A DNA stretch of 64,000 nt from contig NZ_APAT01000013.1 in assembly GCF_000347775.1 (NCBI RefSeq), positions 124,001-188,000 of the forward strand. The letters run 5' to 3'. Source of the stretch: Marinobacter santoriniensis NKSG1 (lineage in GTDB: Bacteria > Pseudomonadota > Gammaproteobacteria > Pseudomonadales > Oleiphilaceae). Each line of letters opens with the position of its first letter. The stretch's first letter is position 1. Shown here one piece after another: positions 54,671 to 64,000 of the stretch. The translations under genes were made by a program, and so were the position numbers. A model generated the notes under the pieces. That model was not told the DNA's origin and searched no databases. It saw nothing but the letters and a program-made list of their open reading frames with translations.

Positions 54671-55699
54671 TCAAAGGTTTGCGCGTACGTCCGCAAGGAA
54701 CCGGTCCACCTGTTCCTCGGTGGTGGACCAGGAACACATCAGACGGGAACAGCCGCCGATAAAATTATAGAAACGCCATCCGGCGTCGCGCAGGGTGGCC
54801 TGAAGGGGGTCTGGCAGGTCCACGAAAACACCGTTGACCTGTCGCGGGTACCGCAGTGTGACTCCGGGCAACCCCTCCAGACCGGCGGCGAGCCGGGCCG
54901 CACAGCGGTTGGCGTGGCGGGCATTCTCCAGCCAGACGTTGTCCTTCAGCAACCCGCACCAGGGTGCCGAGATGTAACGCATTTTCGAGGCAAGCTGACC
55001 GGCTTGCTTGCAGCGCCATTCGAAATCTTCCGCCAGGTCCCGGTTGAAAAACACGACCGCTTCTCCGAGCGCCAGGCCGTTCTTGGTTCCGGAAAAACAC
55101 AGTACGTCCACGCCCGCTTTCCAGGTAATCTCGGAAGGGTGAACGTCAAGCGCCGCCACCGCATTGGCGAACCGGGCCCCGTCCATGTGGACGTTCAAAC
55201 GATGCTTCCCGGCTACCGCCCGGATGGCCTTCAGCTCCTCGGGCGTGTAGACGGTGCCCACCTCCGTCGCCTGGGTCAGGCTCAGGGCCTTGGGCTTGGG
55301 GTAGTGGATGTCAGTGCGCTTGGTCACCAGGTGCTCAATGCTTTCGGGCGTCAGTTTGCCATCGGCACCATCGCCGAGGAGCAGTTTGGCGCCATTGGAA
55401 GCATATTCCGGCCCACCGCACTCGTCGGTTTCGATGTGTGCCAGCTCGTGGCAGATCACGCTGTGGAAGGACTGGCCGATGGAGGCCAGTGCCAGAGAAT
55501 TCGCGGCGGTGCCATTGAACACGAAGTAGACATCGCAGTCGGTATCGAACAGCTCGCGCAGACCATCGGCGGCGCGGGCGGTCCAGATATCCTCGCCATA
55601 GGCGGGCTCATCCATCCGGTTCGCCTCCGCCATGGCCGCCCAGGCCTGAGGGCAGATTCCGCTGTAGTTATCGCTGGCGAACTGTTCGGATGACGGCAC
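54671..55699 (-). CDS. ltaE: low-specificity L-threonine aldolase
   Basis: A 342-residue PLP enzyme cleaving L-threonine or L-allo-threonine to glycine and acetaldehyde. FASDNYSGICPQAW opens it, VFNGTAANSLAL forms the phosphate cup, HMDGARFANAVAAL follows, and the PLP lysine is in CFSGTKNGLALGEAV. The sequence is nearer the GLY1/LtaE fold than SHMT. It is divergent from the oleate hydratase gene. Confidence 0.92.
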   Translation of the reverse strand: MPSSEQFASDNYSGICPQAWAAMAEANRMDEPAYGEDIWTARAADGLRELFDTDCDVYFVFNGTAANSLALASIGQSFHSVICHELAHIETDECGGPEYASNGAKLLLGDGADGKLTPESIEHLVTKRTDIHYPKPKALSLTQATEVGTVYTPEELKAIRAVAGKHRLNVHMDGARFANAVAALDVHPSEITWKAGVDVLCFSGTKNGLALGEAVVFFNRDLAEDFEWRCKQAGQLASKMRYISAPWCGLLKDNVWLENARHANRCAARLAAGLEGLPGVTLRYPRQVNGVFVDLPDPLQATLRDAGWRFYNFIGGCSRLMCSWSTTEEQVDRFLADVRANL

Positions 55700-55830
55700 G
55701 ACATGGCTCCTTATTTAATGCATCAGGGTTAAATATTCTTTATCTCACATCGGGTTGATGTGTGTCATCGGTCCTGTAACGATTTGGGCCGCACCATAGG
55801 GGTTGCCACATACTGACAGGAGAGCATGGA

Positions 55831-57849
55831 ATGCCAGACCCGAAAACGAACAGTACTGCCAATGCCCGGCTTGAACCCCACATCCGGGCACTCAAGGCCC
55901 AGGGCGTGAATGTGACGCCGGATGCGTCCTCGCACCACCTGCATAACGGCATCGATACGCCGTTGCCGCCGCCGGACCTGCACGGCAACTACACCAACCA
56001 ACGACCGTTGCCAACCGAGGGCATCCGGGATCTTCGGGCGTTCATCATTGGCAGTGGAATTGCGGGACTGTCCGCTGCGTTCTTCCTGATCCGCGACGGG
56101 CACATGCCCGCCGGCAACATTGTGTTCCTGGAGGAACAGTCCATCGAAGGCGGTTCCCTGGATGGTGCCGGTAACCCCGAGGAAGGCTACATCGTGCGGG
56201 GTGGCCGGGAAATGGAAATGACCTACCAGAATTTCTGGGACGTGTTCTCGGAGATTCCCGCCCTGGAAATGCCCGAACCGTTCAGCGTGCTGGACGAGTA
56301 CCGCATCGTCAACGACGCAGACAAGAACTGGTCGAAGGCGCGCCTGCTCGAAAATCAGGGCCAGATCAAGGACTTCTCCAGAATGGGTCTGACCCGCCTG
56401 CAACAACTGGAAGTGGTGAAGCTCCTGCTGGCCCGAAAGGAAGAGCTGGACGATGTTACCGTGGAAGAATGGTTCAGCGACGGTTTCCTGGAGAGTAACT
56501 TCTACACGTTCTGGCGCACCATGTTTGCCTTCCAGAACTGGCATTCGGTGCTGGAGATGAAACTGTACATGCATCGTTTCCTGCACCTGATGGATGGCCT
56601 CAACGACATGACGTCACTGGTTTTCCCGAAATACAACCAGTACGACAGTTTTGTCCGTCCGCTCATGAACTGGCTCAAGGAGCAGGGCGTGCGCATTGAG
56701 TACGACACGGTGGTTTCGGACCTGGAGATGCACACGGAAAACGGCCGCCGGACGGTTACCGGCATCCAGTGCCACACCGGCAGCGGCGACAAGACCATCC
56801 GGGTTGGTAAGAACGACCTGGTATTTGCCACCACCGGTTCCATGACGGAAGACACCGCCTACGGTGATGACGACACGGCACCGGTGCTTGAGGACCGGGA
56901 CGAGCCGGGTTCCGGTTCCGGCTGGCAGCTCTGGAAAAACCTGGCAGCCCAGTCCGACGTCTTCGGCCGGCCGGACAAGTTCTGCGGCAACATTCCCCAA
57001 TCCACCTGGGAATCCGTCACCCTGACGTGTAAACCCTCGCCACTGATGGACAAGCTCAAGGAGCTGTCCGTCAACGATCCGTACTCCGGTTTTACGGCCA
57101 CCGGCGGGATCGTCACCCTTACCGATTCCGCGTGGCTGATGAGCTTTACGTGTAATCGGCAGCCGCATTTCCCGGACCAGCCGGACGACGTGATCGTGCT
57201 CTGGGTCTACGCCCTGTTGATCGACAAGCCCGGCGACTACGTGAAGAAACCCATGCCGGAGTGCACCGGAAAGGAAGTGGTGACGGAACTCTGCTATCAC
57301 CTGGGACTGATGGACCAGTTGGACGAAGTGTTGAAGGCGACCAGGGCCCGGATTGCCCTGATGCCCTACATCACCGCTCAGTTCATGCCCCGTGCAAAAG
57401 GCGACCGGCCAGCGGTCGTCCCGGAGGGATGCACCAATCTCGCCTTGATGGGCCAGTTTGTGGAAACCCACAACGACGTGGTGTTCACCCTGGAAAGTTC
57501 CGTGCGGACAGCCCGCATTGGCGTCTACAGCCTGCTCGACATTCCCAAACAGGTGCCGGACATCTACCCCGGGCAGTACGACATTCGTCGCCTGTTGCGG
57601 GCCACCCGGACGCTCAACAACGACGAACCTTTCCCTGGAGAAGGGCTGCTTCGGTGGATCCTCGGCGGCACCTACTTCCAGCATATCCTCCCGCTGGGGC
57701 CGGATGAGGAAGAGATTGAGGTTGCCAAACCCGGCGTGCTCGAGCAGCAGTTACAGGCCATTCGCGGACTGATCGAGAACAACCACACGGTGGAGGATGC
57801 CAGGGGCTGGCTACAGGACGTGGTGGAGAAGATCCGGGGCCGCTTTTAA
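55831..57849 (+). CDS. ohyA: oleate hydratase
   Basis: A 672-residue FAD protein of the myosin-cross-reactive-antigen family, adding water to the C9 double bond of oleate to give 10-hydroxystearate. The FAD loop is [16 protein letters not shown] (71-86), then [30 protein letters not shown] and [19 protein letters not shown]. About 50 residues precede the usual family start, a modest extension. GACAGGAGAGC lies before ATG. A CACATC-N5-GATGTG inverted repeat stands in the gap to ltaE at 55746-55762. Confidence 0.94.
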   Translation: MPDPKTNSTANARLEPHIRALKAQGVNVTPDASSHHLHNGIDTPLPPPDLHGNYTNQRPLPTEGIRDLRAFIIGSGIAGLSAAFFLIRDGHMPAGNIVFLEEQSIEGGSLDGAGNPEEGYIVRGGREMEMTYQNFWDVFSEIPALEMPEPFSVLDEYRIVNDADKNWSKARLLENQGQIKDFSRMGLTRLQQLEVVKLLLARKEELDDVTVEEWFSDGFLESNFYTFWRTMFAFQNWHSVLEMKLYMHRFLHLMDGLNDMTSLVFPKYNQYDSFVRPLMNWLKEQGVRIEYDTVVSDLEMHTENGRRTVTGIQCHTGSGDKTIRVGKNDLVFATTGSMTEDTAYGDDDTAPVLEDRDEPGSGSGWQLWKNLAAQSDVFGRPDKFCGNIPQSTWESVTLTCKPSPLMDKLKELSVNDPYSGFTATGGIVTLTDSAWLMSFTCNRQPHFPDQPDDVIVLWVYALLIDKPGDYVKKPMPECTGKEVVTELCYHLGLMDQLDEVLKATRARIALMPYITAQFMPRAKGDRPAVVPEGCTNLALMGQFVETHNDVVFTLESSVRTARIGVYSLLDIPKQVPDIYPGQYDIRRLLRATRTLNNDEPFPGEGLLRWILGGTYFQHILPLGPDEEEIEVAKPGVLEQQLQAIRGLIENNHTVEDARGWLQDVVEKIRGRF

Positions 57850-57861
57850 CGTCGGTTCCGA

Positions 57862-58545
57862 TCAGATCCAGGCGAGGGCATCGCGGATAACCGCCGTGGC
57901 CTCGCTGTCCACACAGGCGCCGTGGGCAATCAGCAGTCGCTCCGGTTGCCAGTCCAGGACTTTCTGGCGGGCTGCCCGGGCCGGGCCCCGTTTCAGGAAG
58001 CTGGCCCGCCACTCCCTGGGGGTGCTGCCGTGCTCGCCGACCAGGTCGTCGAGTTTCATCAAGGCGCCTTTCCAGCCGGCCGCGGTTTCCGGATCATGAC
58101 GCTGGATCAGGTCGCCCACAATCGCGGTCCGTGAAGGCCGGTGAAAGAACACGACTTCCTCCATGAACAGGGACCCCCGGAAAATTACCTGATCGATCTC
58201 CTCCGCCCATGCCGGGTCCGGATCGTCTTCCAGGTCCGCATCGAAGGGAATCTCCGGTTTCCGCTCGGCCAGACCGGGCGGCGCGTACAGACGGGCTTGG
58301 GGCCAGCGCTCTGCCCAGCCGGTCAGGAACAGGTGGTGAATCTTGTTGGGCGAGACGATGTAGCGGGGCGTGCCCAGGGCTTCCACGCTCCGGGCCAGAT
58401 CGTCGGTCAGCGCCACCGGCGACCAGATCCACAATCCGCCGCCGGACAGCTGGACCACGGCCATCCGGGTCGGGTAGGGGAAACCGTAGAAGGGCACCGT
58501 TGGCCCATCGGCGACGTAGAGTGAAGGTGCGAATTCGGTCAGCAT
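57862..58545 (-). CDS. DUF4336 domain protein (MBL-like)
   Basis: A 227-residue protein. LYVADGPTVPFYGFPYPTRMAVVQL, LWIWSPVALTDDL, YIVSPNKIHHLFLTGWAERWP and RLLIAHGACVD are the DUF4336 blocks, a metallo-beta-lactamase-like family without the canonical HxHxDH. Function is unknown. ATG 58545 has GGAGG 7 nt upstream; ATG 58551 is the alternative. Confidence 0.82.
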   Translation of the reverse strand: MLTEFAPSLYVADGPTVPFYGFPYPTRMAVVQLSGGGLWIWSPVALTDDLARSVEALGTPRYIVSPNKIHHLFLTGWAERWPQARLYAPPGLAERKPEIPFDADLEDDPDPAWAEEIDQVIFRGSLFMEEVVFFHRPSRTAIVGDLIQRHDPETAAGWKGALMKLDDLVGEHGSTPREWRASFLKRGPARAARQKVLDWQPERLLIAHGACVDSEATAVIRDALAWI

Positions 58546-58573
58546 GGACAAACCTCCCTGTTTGTTAAGCCGC

Positions 58574-59176
58574 TCAGGCGGTCGCGGTCAGCAGGAACAC
58601 CGGGTAGCCCCGATCCTCTTTCTCGATCACGCTGACCGACTGGACCTCGACATTGCTGAAGCCGGCCTGTTCCGCCGCCGCGGCAATGGTTCCGTGCTCG
58701 AATCCGAAATGGAATACACCGGTATCTTCCGTATGGAAGGTGCCGTCTTCCTTCTCCAGATCGGCGATGGCGATGAAGCCGCCGGGCTTCACATGCTCGT
58801 GGAAACGCCGGAACATGGCATTGATATCCCGGACGTGGTGCATGGTCATCGAAGAGATGATGCCATCGAACTGTGTCTGCAGATCTTCTTTCTCCAGATC
58901 CATCTCGCGGATGTCCAGCTCACAGCCCAGCTTGTCGCGTTTTTCCTCAAGCTGCCGGTTCATGGCGGGTGAGATATCCACTGCAGTGATTTTGCCAACC
59001 AAAGGCGCAAGCCGCTCCAGCAACAGGCCCGTTCCGGAACCGAAATCCAGCAAATGCATGTCCGGTGACAACTCCGCCTTTGCCCGTATCGCGTTGGCGA
59101 TGTTCGAGACATTGTCGATCCGATCCGGGTTCTGTTCGTATGTATGTGCTTTGTGGGCGAAGTAATCTTTGCTCAT
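58574..59176 (-). CDS. class I SAM-dependent methyltransferase
   Basis: A 200-residue methyltransferase. The SAM loop is LLDFGSGTGLLLERLAP, ITAVDISPAMNRQL is motif II and FDGIISSMTMHHV motif IV. The opening SKDYFAHKAHTYEQNPDRIDNVSNIA is that of small Methyltransf_11/25-type enzymes. The substrate is unknown. Confidence 0.85.
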   Translation of the reverse strand: MSKDYFAHKAHTYEQNPDRIDNVSNIANAIRAKAELSPDMHLLDFGSGTGLLLERLAPLVGKITAVDISPAMNRQLEEKRDKLGCELDIREMDLEKEDLQTQFDGIISSMTMHHVRDINAMFRRFHEHVKPGGFIAIADLEKEDGTFHTEDTGVFHFGFEHGTIAAAAEQAGFSNVEVQSVSVIEKEDRGYPVFLLTATA

Positions 59177-59321
59177 TGGAAAAACCCTCTTTGGGACAGC
59201 TTTGGAGAGACCCGTTATTTAACGCCAGGATGGCGAGGGTTTCAAAGAATCTTGCCCGATAATGGGGGTGAAGCGCATGATGAATTTGTGAATCCACACA
59301 ACTGAGAATCAGGGGGCAGCT

Positions 59322-59720
59322 ATGAGCTCGCACCGCACCAACCGTTCCGCAGTTGCAGTATTCTTTTTTTCCTTACTGACTTTGCTGGCATCGCCGGCCG
59401 CGTTTGCGCAATCCGATGCCGTTGCCAGGATGGCAGGTATCCTGGCGGATATGCAGCATTTCCCCTCCGACGAGCAAAAGCAGACACTCGCTGCCATCAG
59501 CAACGATGACAGCAACAGCGAGGCCACCCGTACCATCGCAACGGCCATCCACAATATTCAGCACAAAGCCCAACCGGATGACGTGGCGGCGCTGAAGAAC
59601 GTGGAAAACAGCGTGGCCGCAACCGAGGCGGAGAAAAAGCTGGCCTCCATTGTACTGGGGTTCCACCACATGGCTGGAGATGAGGCCAAAAAGACGCTGG
59701 GTATGCTCGCCAACAAGTAG
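59322..59720 (+). CDS. small exported protein of unknown function
   Basis: A 132-residue protein I do not recognise. A clear signal peptide (FFFSLLTLLASPAAFA, cut before QSD) precedes an all-helical, Ala- and Lys-rich mature part of about 103 residues with no Cys. Two similar helical blocks (AGILADMQHFPSDEQKQTLAAIS and ASIVLGFHHMAGDEAKKTLGMLA) suggest an internal duplication. It is probably periplasmic. Confidence 0.75.
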   Translation: MSSHRTNRSAVAVFFFSLLTLLASPAAFAQSDAVARMAGILADMQHFPSDEQKQTLAAISNDDSNSEATRTIATAIHNIQHKAQPDDVAALKNVENSVAATEAEKKLASIVLGFHHMAGDEAKKTLGMLANK

Positions 59721-59728
59721 GCCGTCAA

Positions 59729-60430
59729 CTAGTCACTGGCCGCGGCCAGCGCCTGTTCCACCGCCTGACGAGCGTGGATGGCCGTTGTGTCGTAAAGCGG
59801 AATCGAGGTATCGGACTGGTTGATCAAAAGTCCGATCTCCGTACAGCCCAGGATGACGCCCTGGGCGCCGCGATCGGCCAGTGATGCCACCACAGCCAGA
59901 TAGCTTTCCCGTGACGCTGCTCGAATATCTCCCTGACACAGCTCCTCGTAGATGATCCGGTGCACGTCGTTACGTTGGGGTTCATCCGGCGTGAGTACCT
60001 CGATGCCGGCGTCCTCCAGTCTTTCCCGGTAAAAGTCCTGTTCCATCGTGAACCGGGTGCCCAACAGGCCCACCCGATCAACGCCGTTCTGTTTCAGGAC
60101 CGCTGCGGTGGCATCGGCAATGTGGAGCAGGGGAATGTTGATGGTTTGCGCGATCTCAGGCGCCACCTTGTGCATGGTGTTGGTGCCAATCACCAGAAAG
60201 TCCGCGCCGGCGTTTTGCAGGGACACTGCGGCCTCGGACAGGATGCGGGCGGTGGCTGCCCAGTCCCCCGCGTGCTGAAGCGCCTCGATCTCGGCGAAGT
60301 CGACGCTGTAAAGCACCATGCGCGCGGAGTGCAGGCCGCCAAGCTGGGCCTTCACGCCTTCGTTGATCAGGCGGTAGTAGGTTTGTGTGGATTCCCAGCT
60401 CATGCCGCCGAGCAGGCCGATGGTTTTCAT
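59729..60430 (-). CDS. aspartate/glutamate racemase, L-specific Thr/Cys type
   Basis: A 233-residue cofactor-free racemase. The usual two catalytic Cys are Thr83 (GTNTMHK) and Cys196 (LGCTEIG). The same Thr/Cys pair is known in E. coli YgeA, an L-aspartate/glutamate-specific racemase, so this is probably an orthologue rather than a dead enzyme. MKTIGLLGGMSWESTQTYYR is the family start. Confidence 0.88.
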   Translation of the reverse strand: MKTIGLLGGMSWESTQTYYRLINEGVKAQLGGLHSARMVLYSVDFAEIEALQHAGDWAATARILSEAAVSLQNAGADFLVIGTNTMHKVAPEIAQTINIPLLHIADATAAVLKQNGVDRVGLLGTRFTMEQDFYRERLEDAGIEVLTPDEPQRNDVHRIIYEELCQGDIRAASRESYLAVVASLADRGAQGVILGCTEIGLLINQSDTSIPLYDTTAIHARQAVEQALAAASD

Positions 60431-60478
60431 GTGGGCTCCTCAGTTATCCCCTGGATCAGGTGTGACAGGAGGCAAGGA

Positions 60479-61336
60479 CTACTGGTCCTCTTCATCGGGA
60501 TTCATGCGCGCCCGTCGCTCGAACTCTTCCTCTTTGGCATCGTCAATGATGGCCATCAGTTCATTGACGTCGGCACTGTGGGTATCGTGTTCGAAACACC
60601 CGGTCAGGGTGCTGTCCGGATGCAGGTCGCCGGCTTCGTACAACGCCCAGATTTCCTTGCCATAGTCCGTTGCCAGCAGTTCCGGCGCGAACCGGCCAAA
60701 GTAGCGGCGCATGTTATTGACGTCGCGCTCGAACATACGCTCGGCGCTGTTGTTGCCCGCCGCATTAACCGCCTGGGGCAGGTCGATGATGACCGGACCG
60801 TCCGGAGCCAGCAGCACATTGAATTCCGACAGATCGCCATGGATGAGTCCGGCACTGAGCATGCGAACCACGTCCCGGATGATTTTGTCGTAGTAGCGAC
60901 GCGCCTGATCCGGTGTCAGGGTAACGTCGTCCAGACGGGGCGCTGCGTTACCCTCGGCGTCGGTGATCATTTCCATCAGCAGTACCCCGTCGATAAAGCC
61001 CCGGGGCTTGGGAACCCGCACGCCGGCATCCGCCAGGCGGTATAGCGCATCCACTTCGGCATTGAGCCAGGCTTCCTCCTGCTCTTTCTGGCCGTAACGG
61101 GTTTTCTTCGACATCGCCCGGGCTCGCCGGCTGTTGCGAACCTTTCGGCCCTCCTGATATTCCACAGCCTGCTTGAAGCTGCGTTGTTTGGCCTCTTTGA
61201 AAACCTTGGCGCAGCATAACTCGCCGTGGCTCCTGACCACATAAACCTGCGCCTCCTTGCCGCTCATTAACTGAGCGATGACTTCATCAATTAATCCGTC
61301 ATCGGCAAGGGACTGCAAACGTTTGGGAGTTTTCAT
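60479..61336 (-). CDS. RIO-family serine protein kinase
   Basis: A 285-residue atypical kinase. GKEAQVYVVRSHGELCCAKVFKE carries the ATP-binding Lys44, LIHGDLSEFNVLL the catalytic Asp, and VIIDLPQAV the metal-binding Asp, as in RIO1. Bacterial RIO kinases of pseudomonads share this length; targets are unknown. The C-terminal end is acidic. Confidence 0.92.
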   Translation of the reverse strand: MKTPKRLQSLADDGLIDEVIAQLMSGKEAQVYVVRSHGELCCAKVFKEAKQRSFKQAVEYQEGRKVRNSRRARAMSKKTRYGQKEQEEAWLNAEVDALYRLADAGVRVPKPRGFIDGVLLMEMITDAEGNAAPRLDDVTLTPDQARRYYDKIIRDVVRMLSAGLIHGDLSEFNVLLAPDGPVIIDLPQAVNAAGNNSAERMFERDVNNMRRYFGRFAPELLATDYGKEIWALYEAGDLHPDSTLTGCFEHDTHSADVNELMAIIDDAKEEEFERRARMNPDEEDQ

Positions 61337-61539
61337 AGGCCTGTACGAGGTACCGTTATGCTGCTTTGTGGGAAATGGTCAGGATCGACAATACGATCAG
61401 TCTTGAACTCTAGCGGTTGATCATACGCCATGCTGAGTTCAATGCCACAGAGGCGGTAACCGGGATTTAGACATCTGCAGCAAAAACCATTTCCGGGTTT
61501 CAACGTAAATACAGGAACAGCCCTCCAAGAGACACTTAC

Positions 61540-61719
61540 ATGTTTTCTTTATTCAAGACGGATCCGACGAAAAAACTCAAGAAGGAGCACGCTCTCAAAC
61601 TGGAGCAGGCCATGAAAGCGCAACGCAATGGTGACATCAGGTCATGCTCCCAACTCACGCTTGAGGCTGACGAGATATACAAGCGCATTCAGGAGATCGA
61701 GAAAGCATCGCAAGTGTGA
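61540..61719 (+). CDS. DUF6435 / Lacal_2735-type small protein
   Basis: A 59-residue coding region, MFSLFKTDPTKKLKKEHALK at its start, then EQAMKAQRNGDIRSCSQLTLEA and ending KASQV. The MFSLFK.DP.KKL and QAQRNGDIR pattern is that of a small helical family (DUF6435, Lacal_2735) of unknown function. The next gene is convergent. Confidence 0.75.
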   Translation: MFSLFKTDPTKKLKKEHALKLEQAMKAQRNGDIRSCSQLTLEADEIYKRIQEIEKASQV

Positions 61720-61744
61720 CGCTGGGCGCATCGTCAGCAACAGG

Positions 61745-62041
61745 CTATTCCTTCCCATAGAGCACACGCAGCTCGTCCTTTGCCGCCTCCAGGATATCAA
61801 GCTGTTCCTGATCCAGATTCTTGCCGGCACGATTGATATAGAACACCAGCATAGACATGGCCGAGCGGTAGGGGTCCGCCTTTCGGCGCTGGCTGGAATC
61901 CGCGGATTTCTTGAGGGATTCCGCAATCTTCCCGGGATCTTTCCAGGTAAAGACACCTTTCTCCAGATCCAGTGCATCACTCTTTTGAGTGACCTTATCG
62001 GACCAGTGGGGATGAGAGGATGACTTTGGTCGATTTGCCAT
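61745..62041 (-). CDS. DUF3175 family protein
   Basis: A 98-residue basic protein. HPHWSDKVTQKSDALDLEKG, FTWKDPGKIAESLKKSA, RRKADPYRSAMSMLVFYINRAGKNL and LEAAKDELR are the DUF3175 blocks; function is unknown. ATG 62041 follows GGAAGGG; the 38-codon extension to 62155 is rejected. It is convergent with the DUF6435 gene and divergent from ppsA. Confidence 0.85.
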   Translation of the reverse strand: MANRPKSSSHPHWSDKVTQKSDALDLEKGVFTWKDPGKIAESLKKSADSSQRRKADPYRSAMSMLVFYINRAGKNLDQEQLDILEAAKDELRVLYGKE

Positions 62042-62227
62042 GGTGGTTTCCCTTCCTCTGAAGACTGAGTGGGGTGCGGTCTGATCAGGAGAAACCACAA
62101 ACATGATACACGTCAAATCCGATGGACTGAGCCGGAAGAATGAGTGAGATAGCACGCTATATTGGTTGAGAAGTGATCAAATGGCTTGCGGGCCCGGTCC
62201 GGCCCCGCCTATCCCAGGAGGCATAAC

Positions 62228-64000
62228 ATGGACGGTTTCAAATACATCCGGTTTTTCAGTGAACTCGATAACAATGATGTGCCGCTGGTCGGCGGCAAGA
62301 ATGCCTCACTCGGGGAAATGTACCGAACGCTGTCAGGTCAGGGTGTGACGGTACCAAACGGCTTTGCGACCACCGCCGAAGCCTATCGGTACATGTTGGA
62401 TGAAGCCGGCGCCTGGGAGAAACTGCATGAGGCTCTGGACGATCTGGACCCCAGCAACATGGAAGATCTGGCGAAGAGAGGCAAGCGTGCACGGGAGATT
62501 GTCTACGGTGCCGGCTTGCCCAGGGATCTGGCCGATGAAATTCTGGCCGCGTACAGGATGCTGCAGGACGAATACGGGGAGGATCTGAGCCTTGCTGTTC
62601 GTAGCTCCGCCACGGCCGAGGATTTGCCCACCGCCAGTTTCGCCGGCCAGCAGGACACTTATTTGAACATCCGGGGCGATGAGAGCCTGCTTGATGCCTG
62701 CCGCCGGGACTTTGACAGCCTGTTTACCGATCGCGCGATCCATTACCGGATGAACCAGGGGTTTGACCATTTCAAGGTGTCACTGTCCATTGGTGTGATG
62801 AAGATGGTCCGGTCCGACCTTGCCTCAGCCGGTGTCATGTTTACGCTGGATACCGAATCCGGCTTCCGGGATGTGGTGTTTATCACGGCGGCCTATGGCC
62901 TTGGGGAGAACATTGTCCAGGGTGCCGTGGAGCCTGACGAATTCTATGTCCACAAGCCGACGTTCGCCCAGGGCCACCGAACCGTGCTGCGCCGCAGCCT
63001 GGGCAAAAAGGCCCTGAAAATGGTTTACCTGGAGGGCGAAACCCGCCACACCACGCGCAATACCTCCACGCCCCAGGCAGAGCGGGAGCGCTATTGCCTT
63101 GACGACGATGACGTCCTGCAACTGGCCGACTATGCCCTCAGTATCGAGCGGCATTATAAGCGGCCCATGGACATTGAATGGGCAAAAGACGGTCTCGACG
63201 GCAGGTTGTATATCGTTCAGGCACGCCCGGAAACCGTTACCTCCCAGCGCCAGGTGAACCTGCTGGAAACCGATTTCCTCGACGGAAAGGGCGAAATCAT
63301 CGTGACCGGCCATGCCGTGGGTGAGCGGATCGCTTCGGGTCGCAGCCGGGTCATCACCTCCGCCGCCCACCTGGGCGACTTTATACCCGGGGAAGTGCTG
63401 GTCGCCGATAACACCACACCCGACTGGGAGCCGGTGATGAAAACCGCGGCAGCGATCATCACCAACCGTGGCGGGCGCACCTGCCATGCGGCCATTATCG
63501 CCCGGGAACTGGGCATTCCCGCCGTGGTTGGTACCGGCAACGCAACCTCCGCCATTCCGGATGGCGAGACCGTCACCGTCTCCTGCGCCGAAGGCGATAA
63601 CGGCCATATCTACCGGGGCGAAGTCCCGTTCCACCGGGAACAAACAGATGTTGGCGATATCGCACGCCCGAACACGGAGATCATGATCAACCTCGGCAAC
63701 CCCGAGATCGCCTTCAAAACGTCCTTGCTGCCCAACGATGGGGTGGGCCTGGCGCGCATGGAATTCATCATCACCGAATACATCAAGGCGCATCCGCTGG
63801 CCCTGCTGCACCCTGAGAAGGTTACCGACGCCAGTGCCAGGGAAACCATTCAACAGCTCACCCTCGGCGCTCCGGACGGGGAAACCTTCTTTGTGCAGCG
63901 GCTGGCAGAGGGGATTGGAACCATTGCGGCGGCTTTCTGGCCCAAGCCCGTGGTGGTGCGGCTGTCGGACTTCAAGTCCAACGAATACGCGAGCCTGGTG
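62228..64000 (+). CDS. ppsA: phosphoenolpyruvate synthase, 5' part (runs off window)
   Basis: Open for 591 codons to the window edge. Pyruvate, water dikinase makes PEP from pyruvate and ATP for gluconeogenesis. The ATP-grasp domain shows LVGGKNASLGEMYRTL, VRSSATAEDLPTASFAGQQ and VEPDEF; the phosphohistidine is His420 in GGRTCHAAIIARELG, against His421 in E. coli. The C-terminal pyruvate-binding barrel has begun (PVVVRLSDFKSNEYASL). GGAGG lies 7 nt before ATG. A GGGCCCGG..CCGGCCCC hairpin stands just upstream. Confidence 0.96.
   Translation, partial: MDGFKYIRFFSELDNNDVPLVGGKNASLGEMYRTLSGQGVTVPNGFATTAEAYRYMLDEAGAWEKLHEALDDLDPSNMEDLAKRGKRAREIVYGAGLPRDLADEILAAYRMLQDEYGEDLSLAVRSSATAEDLPTASFAGQQDTYLNIRGDESLLDACRRDFDSLFTDRAIHYRMNQGFDHFKVSLSIGVMKMVRSDLASAGVMFTLDTESGFRDVVFITAAYGLGENIVQGAVEPDEFYVHKPTFAQGHRTVLRRSLGKKALKMVYLEGETRHTTRNTSTPQAERERYCLDDDDVLQLADYALSIERHYKRPMDIEWAKDGLDGRLYIVQARPETVTSQRQVNLLETDFLDGKGEIIVTGHAVGERIASGRSRVITSAAHLGDFIPGEVLVADNTTPDWEPVMKTAAAIITNRGGRTCHAAIIARELGIPAVVGTGNATSAIPDGETVTVSCAEGDNGHIYRGEVPFHREQTDVGDIARPNTEIMINLGNPEIAFKTSLLPNDGVGLARMEFIITEYIKAHPLALLHPEKVTDASARETIQQLTLGAPDGETFFVQRLAEGIGTIAAAFWPKPVVVRLSDFKSNEYASLV

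Overview
The window is an ordinary-looking stretch of a moderately GC-rich gammaproteobacterial chromosome, most like Marinobacter or a relative. That placement is inference from gene content: a fused tyrA-aroA gene inside a gyrA-serC-pheA-hisC-(tyrA-aroA)-cmk-rpsA-ihfB-lapA-lapB-pyrF run, the rmf/pyrD/rlmKL neighbourhood, the tesA/ABC pair, an oleate hydratase, a SCP2-like/Fe-ADH lipid operon and an acyl-ACP-reductase-like protein. I see no rRNA, CRISPR array, insertion sequence, integrase or prophage.

Layout. 1-0.6 kb: 5' part of a gamma-glutamyltransferase gene on the minus strand, divergent from purU. 0.7-15 kb: one co-directional block (purU, gyrA, serC, pheA, hisC, tyrA-aroA, cmk, rpsA, terminator, ihfB, lapA, lapB, pyrF) linking aromatic amino-acid synthesis, translation and LPS control. 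15-15.7 kb: a gene-free stretch with two inverted copies of a structured palindromic repeat, then tRNA-Asn. 15.7-23.2 kb: aminotransferase, uvrB, an acetyltransferase/C39-protease fusion divergent from a RimK-like ATP-grasp ligase, and a CDF cation pump. 23.2-30.3 kb: a DnaA-box-rich intergenic region, pyrD, rmf, rlmKL, a small outer-membrane barrel, a degenerate exonuclease-like protein, an M18 aminopeptidase and a second identical tRNA-Asn. 30.3-37.9 kb: YheT hydrolase, tesA divergent from an ABC ATPase/FtsX-type permease pair, a periplasmic binding protein, and a two-gene SCP2-like/alcohol dehydrogenase operon behind a clear palindromic operator. 38-46.7 kb: M48 lipoprotein protease, DUF599, paired hotdog thioesterases, a third repeat copy, htpG, DUF2835, dusC, an exported MBL hydrolase, class I aldolase. 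46.8-50.5 kb: a 692-residue protein whose C-terminal half resembles cyanobacterial acyl-ACP reductase, ogt, and a ferritin-like di-iron protein. 50.5-54.5 kb: VIT-family transporter and an ftrABCD-type ferrous-iron uptake operon. 54.6-64 kb: threonine aldolase, oleate hydratase, DUF4336, a methyltransferase, an atypical Asp/Glu racemase, RIO kinase, small DUF6435 and DUF3175 proteins, and the 5' part of ppsA.

The best candidates for something undescribed are (a) the long palindromic repeat family with two small nested hairpins, (b) the AAR-like fusion with its di-iron neighbour, (c) the palindrome filling the spacer of the SCP2/ADH promoter, (d) the DnaA-box cluster upstream of pyrD, and (e) the GNAT-C39 / RLAN-ATP-grasp divergent pair. 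Function statements rest on motif recognition by eye; no database search was run.
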